NCBI GenBank assembly: GCA_965368585.1
Contig: CBDUNM010000005.1
Span: 1-64,000, forward strand
Source: JARRQB01 sp965368585
GTDB lineage: Bacteria > Pseudomonadota > Gammaproteobacteria > Chromatiales > Chromatiaceae
DNA length: 64,000 bases
Direction: 5' to 3'
Below, piece after piece: positions 1-8,379 of this stretch; position 1 is the stretch's first letter; each line of letters starts with the position of its first letter. Made by a program: the position numbers and the translations under genes. The notes under the pieces were generated by a model. The model saw only the letters and a list, made by a program, of their open reading frames with translations. It had not been told where the DNA came from and did no database searches.

Positions 1-206
1 GGACGCCGCTGTGGAGCGAAAGGCATAGCCGTCGCTACGACTTGAGTGAACAGCCAGTGCAGGCGTGCCTGGACAAGCGAGGGCCGGATGGATCATGGGC
101 CGGTCACCAACCGTACCCTGCAGAAAACCGCGGAAAACGAGGATGCGCAGCTGCTGCACCAGTTTTCGGTATTTGGCCCATGATCGGCTGTTGCAACATG
201 CAGGCT
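1..206 (+). repeat. Right part of a repeated element with terminal inverted repeats (copy 1)
   Basis: This stretch is nearly identical to 8020-8226; the two diverge most in a short patch around 150-170. The element begins outside the window. Its right end, TGCAACATGCAGGCT at 192-206, is the exact reverse complement of the left end of copy 2 at 7968-7982, so the element has terminal inverted repeats. No transposase is encoded, so it looks like a MITE or a REP/BIME-like non-autonomous element. The end overlaps the stop codon of the antiporter gene. Confidence 0.75.
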
Positions 207-1464
207 AAGCCCGTTCCAGTTCCACCGCCGCCCGTTGAGCCTTGGCGCGTACCAGCGGCCCCAGCGTCAATCCCTGGACCAGGATCGAAAAGACCACCAC
301 CACATAGGTGACAGTGACCAGAATATCGCGATGCTCGCCAGGGGGTAGCGACAAGGCCAGCGCCACGGAGATGCCACCGCGCAGACCGCCCCAGGTCAGA
401 ATGCTCACCACTCCCGGCGAGAAGCTGCGAAAACGGCGCATGATGCCGATGGGCAGGCCGACGCTGACCAGCCGGGCCAACAAGACCAGCGGGATCAGCG
501 CCACTCCGGCGAGCAGGTATTGACCGCTCAGCGAGATCACCAATAACTCCAGGCCGATGAGTACGAACAGCACGGCGTTGAGCACTTCGTCGACCAACTC
601 CCAGAACGTGTCCAAGTGCTCGATCGTCTTGTCGGACATCGCCGCGGCGCGCCCGTGATTGCCGATTAGCAGGCCGGCGGCGACGATTGCGATGGGGGCC
701 GACAAATGCAGGTATTCGGCCGCTGCGTAGCCGCCCGTCGCCAGAGCAAGGGTGATCAACACCTCCACCTGATAGCTGTCAACGCGTTTCAACATCCAAT
801 ACGCGACCCAGCCGGCCGCCAGGCCGAAGGCCAGTCCGCCCACGGCTTCGTAGGCCAACAGTTCCAGCACCTCGACCGCGCTCACCTGTTCGGTCCCGCC
901 GGCGATTTTCACCAACACCAGAAAAACCACGACGGCGACGCCGTCGTTGAACAGGGATTCGCCGGTGATCTTGGTCTCCAGGCTCTTGGGTGCTCCGGCG
1001 CTTTTCAGAATACCCAGTACGGCGATCGGGTCCGTCGGCGAAATCAGAGCGCCAAACACCAGGCAATAGAGCAGCGGCACGGTAAGTCCGAGCAGATTGA
1101 ACAGTAAATAGGCACTGCCGCCGATGAGAACGGTCGCTCCCGTAACACTGGCCGTCGCCAAAACCGCGATCACCCACTTCTGCTTGGCGAGGTCGTGTAG
1201 ATTCACGTGCAGGGCCCCTGCGAAGAGCAGGAAACTCAACATGCCATGCAGCACGGTTTCATCGAAATCGATGTTGTCGAGCATGCGGTGGGCTTCGTGC
1301 TCGAAACCGTCCATGAACGGCAGCGGCAACAACAGCACCAGCGACATCAGCAGTGCGATCAGCATCAGCCCGATGGCGGTCGGCAATTTCAAAAAACGGT
1401 GGTTGCCCCAGCTGAACAGGGCAGAGAGGGTGATCAGAATCGCTATGATGTCGAACAGACGCAT
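205..1464 (-). CDS. Na+/H+ antiporter, CPA1 (NhaP-type) family
   Basis: An inner-membrane cation/proton antiporter that would exchange cytoplasmic Na+ or K+ for external H+. The 419-residue protein is almost entirely hydrophobic helices and carries the CPA1 signatures: ISPTDP at 141-146, and ESLFNDG at 169-175, whose Asn-Asp pair (173-174) is the ion-binding centre of the family. No C-terminal RCK or cyclic-nucleotide domain follows, only about 15 charged residues. It is the last gene of a seven-gene minus-strand block, but a 255-bp gap with a hairpin separates it from the kinase gene, so it may have its own promoter. The stop codon lies inside the end of a repeat element. Which cation it carries cannot be told from sequence. 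Confidence 0.9.
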   Translation of the reverse strand: MRLFDIIAILITLSALFSWGNHRFLKLPTAIGLMLIALLMSLVLLLPLPFMDGFEHEAHRMLDNIDFDETVLHGMLSFLLFAGALHVNLHDLAKQKWVIAVLATASVTGATVLIGGSAYLLFNLLGLTVPLLYCLVFGALISPTDPIAVLGILKSAGAPKSLETKITGESLFNDGVAVVVFLVLVKIAGGTEQVSAVEVLELLAYEAVGGLAFGLAAGWVAYWMLKRVDSYQVEVLITLALATGGYAAAEYLHLSAPIAIVAAGLLIGNHGRAAAMSDKTIEHLDTFWELVDEVLNAVLFVLIGLELLVISLSGQYLLAGVALIPLVLLARLVSVGLPIGIMRRFRSFSPGVVSILTWGGLRGGISVALALSLPPGEHRDILVTVTYVVVVFSILVQGLTLGPLVRAKAQRAAVELERA

Positions 1465-1616
1465 AATGGTGATTTCGTCGTTGCGGCGCAGACCGGCAAG
1501 CCTGCAGCTTTAATTTTTCGTTTAGCGGATTGTTGCACAGCCTGGGTCACGGTTTTCCGTTCAATGTTCTCAGGGCGCGCGCAAAAAAACTTCACATTTT
1601 GACACGCCGATTCATC

Positions 1617-1676
1617 CCGTCCGTCTGTGTTGCTCGTCGCTTGAATAGTCCGGCTATTCGCGCCTTGACAGACGGG
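1617..1676. repeat. REP-like hairpin
   Basis: CCGTCTGT (1621-1628) pairs with ACAGACGG (1668-1675), and inside it GAATAG-TCCGG-CTATTC (1643-1658) forms a second stem. The result is a long interrupted hairpin of the kind seen in intergenic palindromic repeats. It lies between the histidine kinase stop and the antiporter start, where it could act as a terminator or mRNA stabiliser. There is no U-run. Confidence 0.55.
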
Positions 1677-1719
1677 CACCTCGATGCCTGAAAATACGAT
1701 GTTATTTCTGCGCGAGCCC

Positions 1720-3201
1720 TTAGCTTGCGAAAACGGCTGGAAACCGCACAGCGATCCCCAAGCCGGCGCCATCGATTCCCTTTCCCAGATTCAATTCGGC
1801 GCCGTGCAACTCGGCTATGCGCTGTACCAACGACAGGCCCAATCCGCTACCGGTGGTGCCTCGGGCCTGTTCTTCGGGACCACGGTGAAAACGGGTGAAG
1901 ACTTTCTGGCGTTCCGTGACTGTGATACCGGGACCGTTGTCGGCCACTTCAAGCGTGGGGTGATCTTCCAGCAGTTCGACAGCCACTGTCACCGTTCCGC
2001 CGCGCTGCGTGTACCGAATCGCGTTGTCAACCAGATTGCGCAACAGTATCTGCAGTGACGTCAAGTCGCCGTTTACGTATAGCGACGCGGCGGCGTCCAG
2101 TCCCAGGTCGATCTCCTGGTCCAACGCCTCTTGACTCAGCGCGGAAACCACACCCGTGGCAATTTCCCGCAAGTCGACTCTCGCGTGTACCAGCATCCGA
2201 CGCTGGCCGGCGTCAGCACGAGCCAATGCAAGCAATTGTTCGACCGAGTGCGTCGCGCGATCCACGCCGGTCAATGCGTGATCCAAAGACTGACGGGTAG
2301 CTGTATCTCGCGATCCGTTGCGGGCCACTTGTAGATGCGTTTTCAATGCCGCCAGCGGTGTTCGCAATTCGTGTGCGGCGTCCGCCGTAAACTGTCGCTC
2401 ACGCTGAATCACGTCGCCAACGCGCTGAAACAATTGGTTGAGCGCGAGCAACAGTGAGCGGATCTCACGTGGCGCCCCATGATCGGAAATCGGTTCAAGC
2501 GAATCCGGCGCGCGGCGCGCCACCTCCGTCGCGACACGGTGCAAGGGTCGCATTCCTCGACCCACGGCCAGCCAGATCAGCAATGCCAGAATGGGAAAGG
2601 CGACAATCAGGGGCGTCAGCGTGCCACGTGTGATGTAACGCACCAGGTCGCGCCGTATTTCCGCACTTTCGCCGACCTGTACGTTGAGCCCCGTCACCGG
2701 GTCGTGCAGGCTGAACACCCGCCATTTGGTGCCGTTTTCGATGATATCCAGATACCCTTTGCTGCCCGGGGCGACATCCGGCGCCCCGTTGCTGCGCAGC
2801 ATCACCGTGCCATCGGAGTAACGCGCGACGAAGGTCAGTTTGGATTCGTACTTGTGGGTATATTCCTCTGCAAGATCCTTGAACTCGAGCTGCTCCAGTC
2901 CACTTCTGTCGAGGTAACCTGCCAGTATCGCTGCCAGGGCGGGGTAGTGCGACAGTTCGTCCGAGCCGACTTCCGCCATGACAAGCTTGGCCTGTTTGTC
3001 GACCAGTTGTTCCTCTTCCACTTCATGCAGCAGCAGCGCTTGCAAAACGTGGGCGCTGCGCGCGAGGTCGGCGTCGAAGACCTCCTCCACCTCATGTCGC
3101 GCCGATGCGAATACCAACAACAGTACCACCAGCCAGGTGATCAGGATGGTCAGCATCAGTGACGTGAGCAATCGCCGTCGCAGAGATGGTTGAGGTTTCA
3201 T
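1720..3201 (-). CDS. Sensor histidine kinase, QseC/PmrB-like
   Basis: Membrane-bound sensor kinase of a two-component system. A transmembrane helix at about 13-32, a periplasmic sensor region (about 33-190) and a second helix at about 195-214 are followed by a HAMP-like linker, the H-box AHELRTPLAALK with phospho-acceptor His277, and an ATPase domain with N-box NLVDNAIRY, G1 VADNGPGI and G2 GSGLGLSLVQ. The family phosphorylates an OmpR-type regulator. The start overlaps the stop of the regulator gene by 4 bases, so the pair is translationally coupled. The periplasmic domain has no motif I recognise, so the signal is unknown; QseC and PmrB relatives sense metals, acid pH or quinone/catechol signals. 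Confidence 0.93.
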   Translation of the reverse strand: MKPQPSLRRRLLTSLMLTILITWLVVLLLVFASARHEVEEVFDADLARSAHVLQALLLHEVEEEQLVDKQAKLVMAEVGSDELSHYPALAAILAGYLDRSGLEQLEFKDLAEEYTHKYESKLTFVARYSDGTVMLRSNGAPDVAPGSKGYLDIIENGTKWRVFSLHDPVTGLNVQVGESAEIRRDLVRYITRGTLTPLIVAFPILALLIWLAVGRGMRPLHRVATEVARRAPDSLEPISDHGAPREIRSLLLALNQLFQRVGDVIQRERQFTADAAHELRTPLAALKTHLQVARNGSRDTATRQSLDHALTGVDRATHSVEQLLALARADAGQRRMLVHARVDLREIATGVVSALSQEALDQEIDLGLDAAASLYVNGDLTSLQILLRNLVDNAIRYTQRGGTVTVAVELLEDHPTLEVADNGPGITVTERQKVFTRFHRGPEEQARGTTGSGLGLSLVQRIAELHGAELNLGKGIDGAGLGIAVRFPAVFAS

Positions 3202-3857
3202 GGTTTCGGGATCATGTAGCCAAGGCCGCGAATGGTACGAATCAGCTCCTTGCCGAGTTTTTTGCGCAAGTGGTGAACGTGGACCTCCACGGCGTTGCTT
3301 TCCACGCCTTCACCCCAGCCATAGAGGAGTTCTTCGATGCGTTCGCGCGACATCGGTATGCCAGGGCGGTCGAGGAGCGCCTCGAGTATCGCGATGGCCT
3401 TCGCCGGCAATGCCACGGGTTCGCCCGCGAGCGAAACGCTCCTGGTCGTAGGATCGAATTCGAGGTCCCCGTATTCGATCTTCGGTGCTGCCCGGCCGCT
3501 GTTGCGGCGGGCAATGGCGCGCAGGCGAGCGGTCAACTCGCCGAGGTCGAATGGTTTAATCAGATAGTCGTCGGCCCCGCGGTCCAGGCCGGCGATTCGG
3601 TCGTCTACGGTATCGCGCGCGGTGAGTATCAGTACCGGCAGTTTGGACCCGCGGGCGCGCAGCTCGCTGAGCACGCTCAACCCGTCGCGGCCCGGCAGAC
3701 CCAGGTCGAGAACCAACAGGTCGGGCTCGCCACTACGCAGCGCGGCCGCGGCCTGATTGCCGTTGCGCAACCAGTCGACGACGTAACCGGATTGCTGCAG
3801 GCCTGCCAGGATCGCGGAACCGAGCAGTTCATCGTCTTCGACCAACAGAACTCTCAA
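3198..3857 (-). CDS. OmpR-family response regulator, QseB/PmrA-like
   Basis: DNA-binding response regulator partnered with the overlapping kinase gene. The 219-residue protein has a receiver domain with acidic pocket Glu7/Asp8/Asp9, phosphorylation site Asp51, Thr79 and Lys101, then a winged-helix trans_reg_C domain ending in HHLRKKLGKELIRTIRGLGY. Closest family type is QseB/PmrA/BasR. These bind two CTTAAG-like half sites spaced by five bases, and exactly such a site is present at 7864-7880 upstream of the first gene of this block, which makes autoregulated control of the whole block likely. Confidence 0.93.
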   Translation of the reverse strand: MRVLLVEDDELLGSAILAGLQQSGYVVDWLRNGNQAAAALRSGEPDLLVLDLGLPGRDGLSVLSELRARGSKLPVLILTARDTVDDRIAGLDRGADDYLIKPFDLGELTARLRAIARRNSGRAAPKIEYGDLEFDPTTRSVSLAGEPVALPAKAIAILEALLDRPGIPMSRERIEELLYGWGEGVESNAVEVHVHHLRKKLGKELIRTIRGLGYMIPKP

Positions 3858-4022
3858 TGGGCTGTACCGCCATTACGTGGTTCAGTATGGGGATGGTATT
3901 TGATTTTCCGGTGGATTCAATCCGCTTCGAACGATGCGCGCCGCGCTGAATCAGGAATCGAGTTGATCGACGTTTGGAGTACGGGTTCGTTCGTGAACCT
4001 CGCCGTATACGGCGGTCTGCAT

Positions 4023-4823
4023 TCACGCCCCCCGGGCAAAGGACTCCATGATCCGATTTTGCTTTCTCAGTCCGTTGTCCACCAGACGAGGCAGAATGCT
4101 GTTCAAACGCGCGAAGAATTTTTCCGGAAATCCGAGGAAGACCTCCTTCGCGTCGGATTCAATAGCGGCAACGATCTTCTCTGCCACCCACTTCGGGTCG
4201 TCGATATGCATTCTGGTCGCTTCCGCCATGCGATAGACAGCAGCGGTGTTGAGCTTGGTTTTCACGGCGCGCGGCGCCACGTAGGTCACCGTCACTCCGC
4301 TGCCTGCAAATTCGCGGCGCAAGGCCTCCGAAAGTCCGCGCAAGCCGAACTTGCTCGCGGAATACCCGGCAAACCACGCGAAGCCGATACTCCCGAAGGT
4401 TGATCCGATGTTGACGATGCGCCCGCCACCCTGTTCGAGCATCCAGGGGAGGACTTGGCGGGCAAGCAGCATCGGCGTGGTCAGGTTGACCTGCACGATG
4501 CGCTCCAATACGGCCGGGTCTTCTTCGGCGAACGGGCGGAAGCTGAGCAGTCCGGCGTTGTTGATCAACAGGTCGATACCCCCTAACGCCGCGCGTGCCT
4601 GTTGAACTCCCCGCGCGCGCGCCACGGGGTCGAGCAGGTCGGCGCTAATCGTGTGTACATTGTTGCCGGTGCCGCCCAGGCCCTCCGCAAGCTCTTCCAG
4701 TGCCTGCGCATTTCGGCCAATGAGCGCCAATCGCGTCCTGCGCGCAGCCAGCAATTCGGCCACGGCTGAGCCGATTCCACCCGTGGCGCCGGTGATAAGA
4801 ATGCGGGTTCCGTCAAGTCTCAT
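4023..4823 (-). CDS. Short-chain dehydrogenase/reductase (SDR)
   Basis: NAD(P)-dependent oxidoreductase of the classical SDR type, cytoplasmic. The 266 residues show the Rossmann cofactor loop TGATGGIG at 11-18, NNAG at 88-91, the active-site Ser141 and the YSASK motif with Tyr154 and Lys158. The residues after the second strand are RNAQ rather than an acidic residue, which hints at NADP(H). It is fourth in a minus-strand row behind the TenA-like gene (150-bp gap) and ahead of the regulator gene (165-bp gap). The substrate is unknown. The neighbouring acyl ligase and diiron-type protein suggest it reduces or oxidises an acyl-derived intermediate, which is inference. Confidence 0.9.
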   Translation of the reverse strand: MRLDGTRILITGATGGIGSAVAELLAARRTRLALIGRNAQALEELAEGLGGTGNNVHTISADLLDPVARARGVQQARAALGGIDLLINNAGLLSFRPFAEEDPAVLERIVQVNLTTPMLLARQVLPWMLEQGGGRIVNIGSTFGSIGFAWFAGYSASKFGLRGLSEALRREFAGSGVTVTYVAPRAVKTKLNTAAVYRMAEATRMHIDDPKWVAEKIVAAIESDAKEVFLGFPEKFFARLNSILPRLVDNGLRKQNRIMESFARGA

Positions 4824-4973
4824 GTTGTACCTCCCCGCACCTTTATCAATGCGGCGTGATTGTGGGGGTGCCGTATCCCTGGCCGAACGTTGCGATCAGG
4901 AAAGCGTGATGCATGGCCTCTTGTATCTGGCGTAGCTAGCCCAGCGGTTGAAAGCGTTTCGTTGGCAGGTTCG

Positions 4974-5651
4974 CTACGCGGCCTTTACAGCAGGGTTGAG
5001 CGTCAATGGCAATGCGCGGAAGACGCCCCCATAGAGTGTGTAGAACCGTTTGGCGCAATGGAGTACGCATGCGCGATCGCTTGCAGACTCGATCCGATTG
5101 ACGAGTTTTCGATAGAAATCCATGTGTGATACATCCAGCGAACCGTGGCTGGTCAGATAGGAAAAGGCCTTTTTGGGCAAGCCCAGGTTTTGTTGCAGTC
5201 TTTCCGCCGCTTCAGTGGCGACTCGGATGCTGGTCCCTTCGAGTACCAGTACCATGCCAAGAAAACCGACCGGATTGATACGGTCGATCACGTGATAGGC
5301 GTAAGCCACCATCAGTTCAGCCGCCAAACCGGGCAAGCTGTTTCTGACCTGCTCCGCATCGCCGCCGCACGCCGCGATATCGTTGAGTATCCACTCCTGA
5401 TGACCGACTTCCTCGTCGATGTATTCGGCCATCGCATCGCGCAGCCATTCGTTGTCGTGCGCAATGCGTGATCCGCAGGCCATCAGTAGCGGCGTGGTGT
5501 GCTTGACGTGGTGATACGCCTGGGACAAGAACGCGACGTAGCTGGCCAGCGATAACTCGCCCTTCCAGCCGTGTTGAACGAAGGGTATCGCGAGCAGTTC
5601 GTTGCGCTCGGTCTCGGTCGCTTCGTTCAGCTGTTGGTAAAAGTCACTCAT
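4974..5651 (-). CDS. TenA/heme-oxygenase-like iron-containing redox protein
   Basis: A 225-residue all-helical protein of the TenA/PqqC/heme-oxygenase-like superfamily, annotated in other genomes as iron-containing redox enzyme. Possible metal ligands are visible in HVKHTTPLL, in YIDEEVGHQEW and in SHGSLDVSHMDF; the Glu/Asp/His spacing fits the diiron heme-oxygenase-like oxidases. The start chosen is the ATG at 5651, which overlaps the acyl-ligase stop by 4 bases (ATGA); the longer open frame upstream is only ligase-gene antisense-frame overlap. The coupling argues that it acts on the product of the ligase. The actual reaction is not predictable from sequence. Confidence 0.82.
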   Translation of the reverse strand: MSDFYQQLNEATETERNELLAIPFVQHGWKGELSLASYVAFLSQAYHHVKHTTPLLMACGSRIAHDNEWLRDAMAEYIDEEVGHQEWILNDIAACGGDAEQVRNSLPGLAAELMVAYAYHVIDRINPVGFLGMVLVLEGTSIRVATEAAERLQQNLGLPKKAFSYLTSHGSLDVSHMDFYRKLVNRIESASDRACVLHCAKRFYTLYGGVFRALPLTLNPAVKAA

Positions 5652-7144
5652 GATGCATGGGCCTTGTGATAAAGGGATTCGATCCGGGTGCCGTAGTGCG
5701 CCAAGACGGCCTGTCTTCGCACCCGCCCGGTGCCGGTCAACAGGCCGTTGGCCGGCGTGAAAGGAGCGCCGGCGAGCAGCCAGCTTGCCACACGAGCGTA
5801 GTCGGGCAGTTCTGCATTGGCGCGGGCGACGGCCGCCTGGATACGATCGGCATCGGCGTCGTCGGCAGCTACCAGTACCGCGCTGTTCCAGGGCCGGGCT
5901 TCGCCGAACACCGCCGCCTGGGCAATGGCCGGTTCGAGGGTCAGTTCGCGCTCGACCCATTCCGGCGCGACATTGCGCCCGAAAGCGGTAATGAAGATGT
6001 CGCGTCGGCGGCCCGTGAGGTGCAGGTGGCCGTCTTCGTCGAGCCTGCCGAGATCGCCGGTCGGCCAGCGCTTGGGTGGTGTGCCGGCATCGCCCAGATA
6101 TCCGGCAAAGGTCTCGCCCTGGACGACGACTTCACCATCGTCGCTCAACGCCAGGGCGACATGCGGCAGCGGTCGTCCGACGCTGCCCGGCTTGTGGTGC
6201 TTGGGTACGTTCAAACACACGACCGACGCGCATTCGGACAGGCCGTAGCCTTCGAATACCGGCAGCCCGAGCGCGGCGGCGCGTTGCAACAGCCGCGGCG
6301 ACACGGGTGCGCCGCCGACGGCGGCAAAGCGCAGCGTGGCTGGGCTCGGTTCGCCGTGCTCGATCGCCTCGATAACGTCTTGCAGGGTCTGCGGTGTAAA
6401 GATGGCCGTGGTCGCCCGGTAGCGGTCCAGTGCCCGGGTCATGACGAGACCGTCGACTTTCGAGGCGCCGGTCAGGCCGATTTCCGACATCGAGGGAAGC
6501 ACCGTTGTCGCGCCCGCCCAAAGCGGTACGTACAGGCCGCCGATGTTTTCCAGCAATACGGCCAGAGGTAGCAACGCAAGGTGACGGTCCGCGGGCCCGA
6601 CACCGACGACGTCGGCCAGAGAGTGGACCACGGACTCGATATGCCGTCGCGCCAACATGACGCCTTTCGGCTCGCCGGTCGTACCCGAGGTAAAGGTGAT
6701 CTTGTGCACGCAGGGTGGAATCTTCACCGCTGGGCGAGAGGCGTTGCCGATGGCGATCCAGGACAGCGTTTGCCCGGCGACTGCCAAAGGCTCGGCTTCC
6801 GGCGACAGCTCCGTACCCAGGCGCCGGGAAAGCTCGCCCGGTCGATCGCTGACAACGACCGCGACGCCGGCCCGCTCGATGATGTGTGCGAGTTGTCCTT
6901 GAGAAAAAAACCGCGCCAGCGGTATCAGGCACATGTCGGCGTACAGGCAGGCCAGGTCGAGTATCGCCCAGGCGGGCCCGTTGTCCAGATCGACCGCCAG
7001 CGTGCGGACCCCACGCTGGCGCAGTTCGTCGGTAAGGACTTGCACCTCGGACCACAACGTGGCGTAACTGATTTTTCCTTCAGACCATTCCAGCGCCGTG
7101 AGATGGGGCCGGAAGCGAGCCTGCATGCGCAAGCGGTTGAACAT
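5648..7144 (-). CDS. AMP-dependent acyl/aryl ligase (ANL superfamily)
   Basis: Member of the adenylate-forming acyl-CoA synthetase superfamily, 498 residues. Motifs visible: the phosphate-binding loop TSGTTGEPKGVMLARRH, GYGLSECA, and TGDLGRLDEDGHLHLTGRRRD with the hinge and FGRNVAPEWVE after it. The C-terminal A10 motif, usually xxxGK with a catalytic Lys, reads LLTGTGRVRRQ here, so the lysine is replaced by Arg. The start at 7144 (MFNRLRMQ) was chosen because it sits 2 bases after the upstream stop; the long open frame further upstream is in a neighbouring coding region. It probably activates a fatty or aromatic acid for the TenA-like and SDR enzymes encoded just downstream. Confidence 0.9.
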   Translation of the reverse strand: MFNRLRMQARFRPHLTALEWSEGKISYATLWSEVQVLTDELRQRGVRTLAVDLDNGPAWAILDLACLYADMCLIPLARFFSQGQLAHIIERAGVAVVVSDRPGELSRRLGTELSPEAEPLAVAGQTLSWIAIGNASRPAVKIPPCVHKITFTSGTTGEPKGVMLARRHIESVVHSLADVVGVGPADRHLALLPLAVLLENIGGLYVPLWAGATTVLPSMSEIGLTGASKVDGLVMTRALDRYRATTAIFTPQTLQDVIEAIEHGEPSPATLRFAAVGGAPVSPRLLQRAAALGLPVFEGYGLSECASVVCLNVPKHHKPGSVGRPLPHVALALSDDGEVVVQGETFAGYLGDAGTPPKRWPTGDLGRLDEDGHLHLTGRRRDIFITAFGRNVAPEWVERELTLEPAIAQAAVFGEARPWNSAVLVAADDADADRIQAAVARANAELPDYARVASWLLAGAPFTPANGLLTGTGRVRRQAVLAHYGTRIESLYHKAHAS

Positions 7145-7146
7145 GC

Positions 7147-7839
7147 TCAGGCCGCGCGCCCGCCGGCTTGTAACGCGCCTTGCCACAGGGCGCGCAGAGT
7201 GCATTCGTGATCGAACAAGGCGGCCAGCACCTGGTGACTGTGTGCGACATTGGCTGCCATCACCCGGGGTTGCTGATCGTAGTAAGTGCCCCAGTGTCGT
7301 GCTTGATCGCCTGGTAAGCGGGTCGGTTTCGCCGTGGCGATATCGATCAACTCGATCCCGAGGCGGCCGAAGGCGTTGCGCAACTCCGGTCCACAGGTAA
7401 ATATCGCCCAGTTTCGTCCGGCCGTGTGCAGGTAGGCGGTCAACGCCGTAATCAGCCAGCGTCCGCCGCCCGCGGCGCCGACCGCAAAATTGCCGACCTC
7501 CACCATTCCGGCGCGATCGATCGGCCCGCCGACCGCGGCGCTGAGTGCCTGCTCGGCCGGCATATCCAGGTAGTGCTCGAGAAACAAGGTGTCGGCTTGC
7601 GCATCGCGCAGACCCAACACCGCCAGCAGCACCCCCGAATCGGAGCGAAGCCCCATCAGGGTGGGCATGAATTGGCTGATTTCCGCGTGGTAAGCGCGCT
7701 GAAATCCGTGTCGGACGAAGCTTTCGGCTTCCGCGCGATCCTCGGCCGCTGGACCTTTGAGATGCACCAGTGTGGGAATCAACTGTGCTCGCCGGCCTGC
7801 TGCTACTTTGCTCATCCTGGTGTGCCTGTTCGGGTTCAT
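7147..7839 (-). CDS. Thermostable-hemolysin family protein
   Basis: First gene of the block. The 230 residues match the thermostable hemolysin (T_hemolysin) family, with the family-typical VEVGNFAVGAAGGGRW stretch and an LGIEL/PTRLP region. Despite the name, these proteins have a GNAT/acyl-homoserine-lactone-synthase-like look, no signal peptide, and usually sit beside an AMP ligase, SDR and TenA-like gene as here. A second start, MSKVAAGRR at 7815, has a better-spaced AGG and fits a promoter placed by the CTTAAG box; the first ATG would be almost leaderless. I keep the longer frame but think 7815 is as likely. A role in acyl transfer is inference. Confidence 0.82.
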   Translation of the reverse strand: MNPNRHTRMSKVAAGRRAQLIPTLVHLKGPAAEDRAEAESFVRHGFQRAYHAEISQFMPTLMGLRSDSGVLLAVLGLRDAQADTLFLEHYLDMPAEQALSAAVGGPIDRAGMVEVGNFAVGAAGGGRWLITALTAYLHTAGRNWAIFTCGPELRNAFGRLGIELIDIATAKPTRLPGDQARHWGTYYDQQPRVMAANVAHSHQVLAALFDHECTLRALWQGALQAGGRAA

Positions 7840-7863
7840 GGAACGGCACGATAAAGGGCGAGG

Positions 7864-7880
7864 CTTAAGGGAACCTTAAG
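7864..7880 (-). promoter_or_regulatory. PmrA/QseB-type binding site (CTTAAG-N5-CTTAAG)
   Basis: Two perfect CTTAAG half sites (7864-7869 and 7875-7880) separated by exactly five bases. This is the consensus for PmrA/BasR-like regulators. It lies 25-41 bases upstream of the first start codon of the hemolysin-family operon, with a TTTATCGT stretch downstream as a possible -10. The cognate-looking regulator is encoded in the same block. Confidence 0.7.
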
Positions 7881-7967
7881 AGGCCGGATTGCTATTCACC
7901 CCCGGCGCGGCGTCTTGACGCCGTGGCTACTCAGCCTTGTCCCGCAATTGACGATGTTCGCCAATTC

Positions 7968-8226
7968 AGCCTGCATGTTGCACCAGTATCCGGGATGATC
8001 GCGCCGGATAGGTGCGGCTGGACGCCGCTGTGGAGCGAACGGCATAGCCGTCGCTACGACTTGAGTGAACAGCCAGTGCAGGCGTGCCTGGACAAGCGAG
8101 GGCCCGGATAGATCATGGGCCGGTCACCAACCGTACCCTGCAGAAAACCCCGGAAAAAGAGGATTCGAAGCGGCTACATCGGGTTTCGGTGTTTGGCCCA
8201 TGATCGGCGGGTGCAACTTGCAGGTT
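7968..8226 (+). repeat. Repeated element with terminal inverted repeats (copy 2, complete)
   Basis: A 259-bp element in direct orientation to copy 1 at 1-206. Left end AGCCTGCATGTTGCA (7968-7982) and right end TGCAACTTGCAGGTT (8212-8226) are inverted repeats matching at 13 of 15 positions. It has no convincing coding frame; the short frames through it have no homology I recognise. With copy 1 it flanks the entire seven-gene minus-strand block. Confidence 0.7.
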
Positions 8227-8379
8227 AGCAAGTGTGGCCCTGTCGTGCGGAACGGCGCTCCTCGTTGGGCCTGCCGTCGGCGCATTGCAGGGTGTGGATC
8301 AAAGCAAAAAGGTTGCCGGCGGCGCAGAACCTGCCCGAAGGTACTGTGTACTGGAGGCCGCGAGTCGTGACGGATGCGT

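Noticed and set aside
5652..5960. N-terminal extension of the TenA-like protein
   Set aside because: It lies within the acyl-ligase gene in another frame; the ATG at 5651 couples properly and gives the family's normal length.
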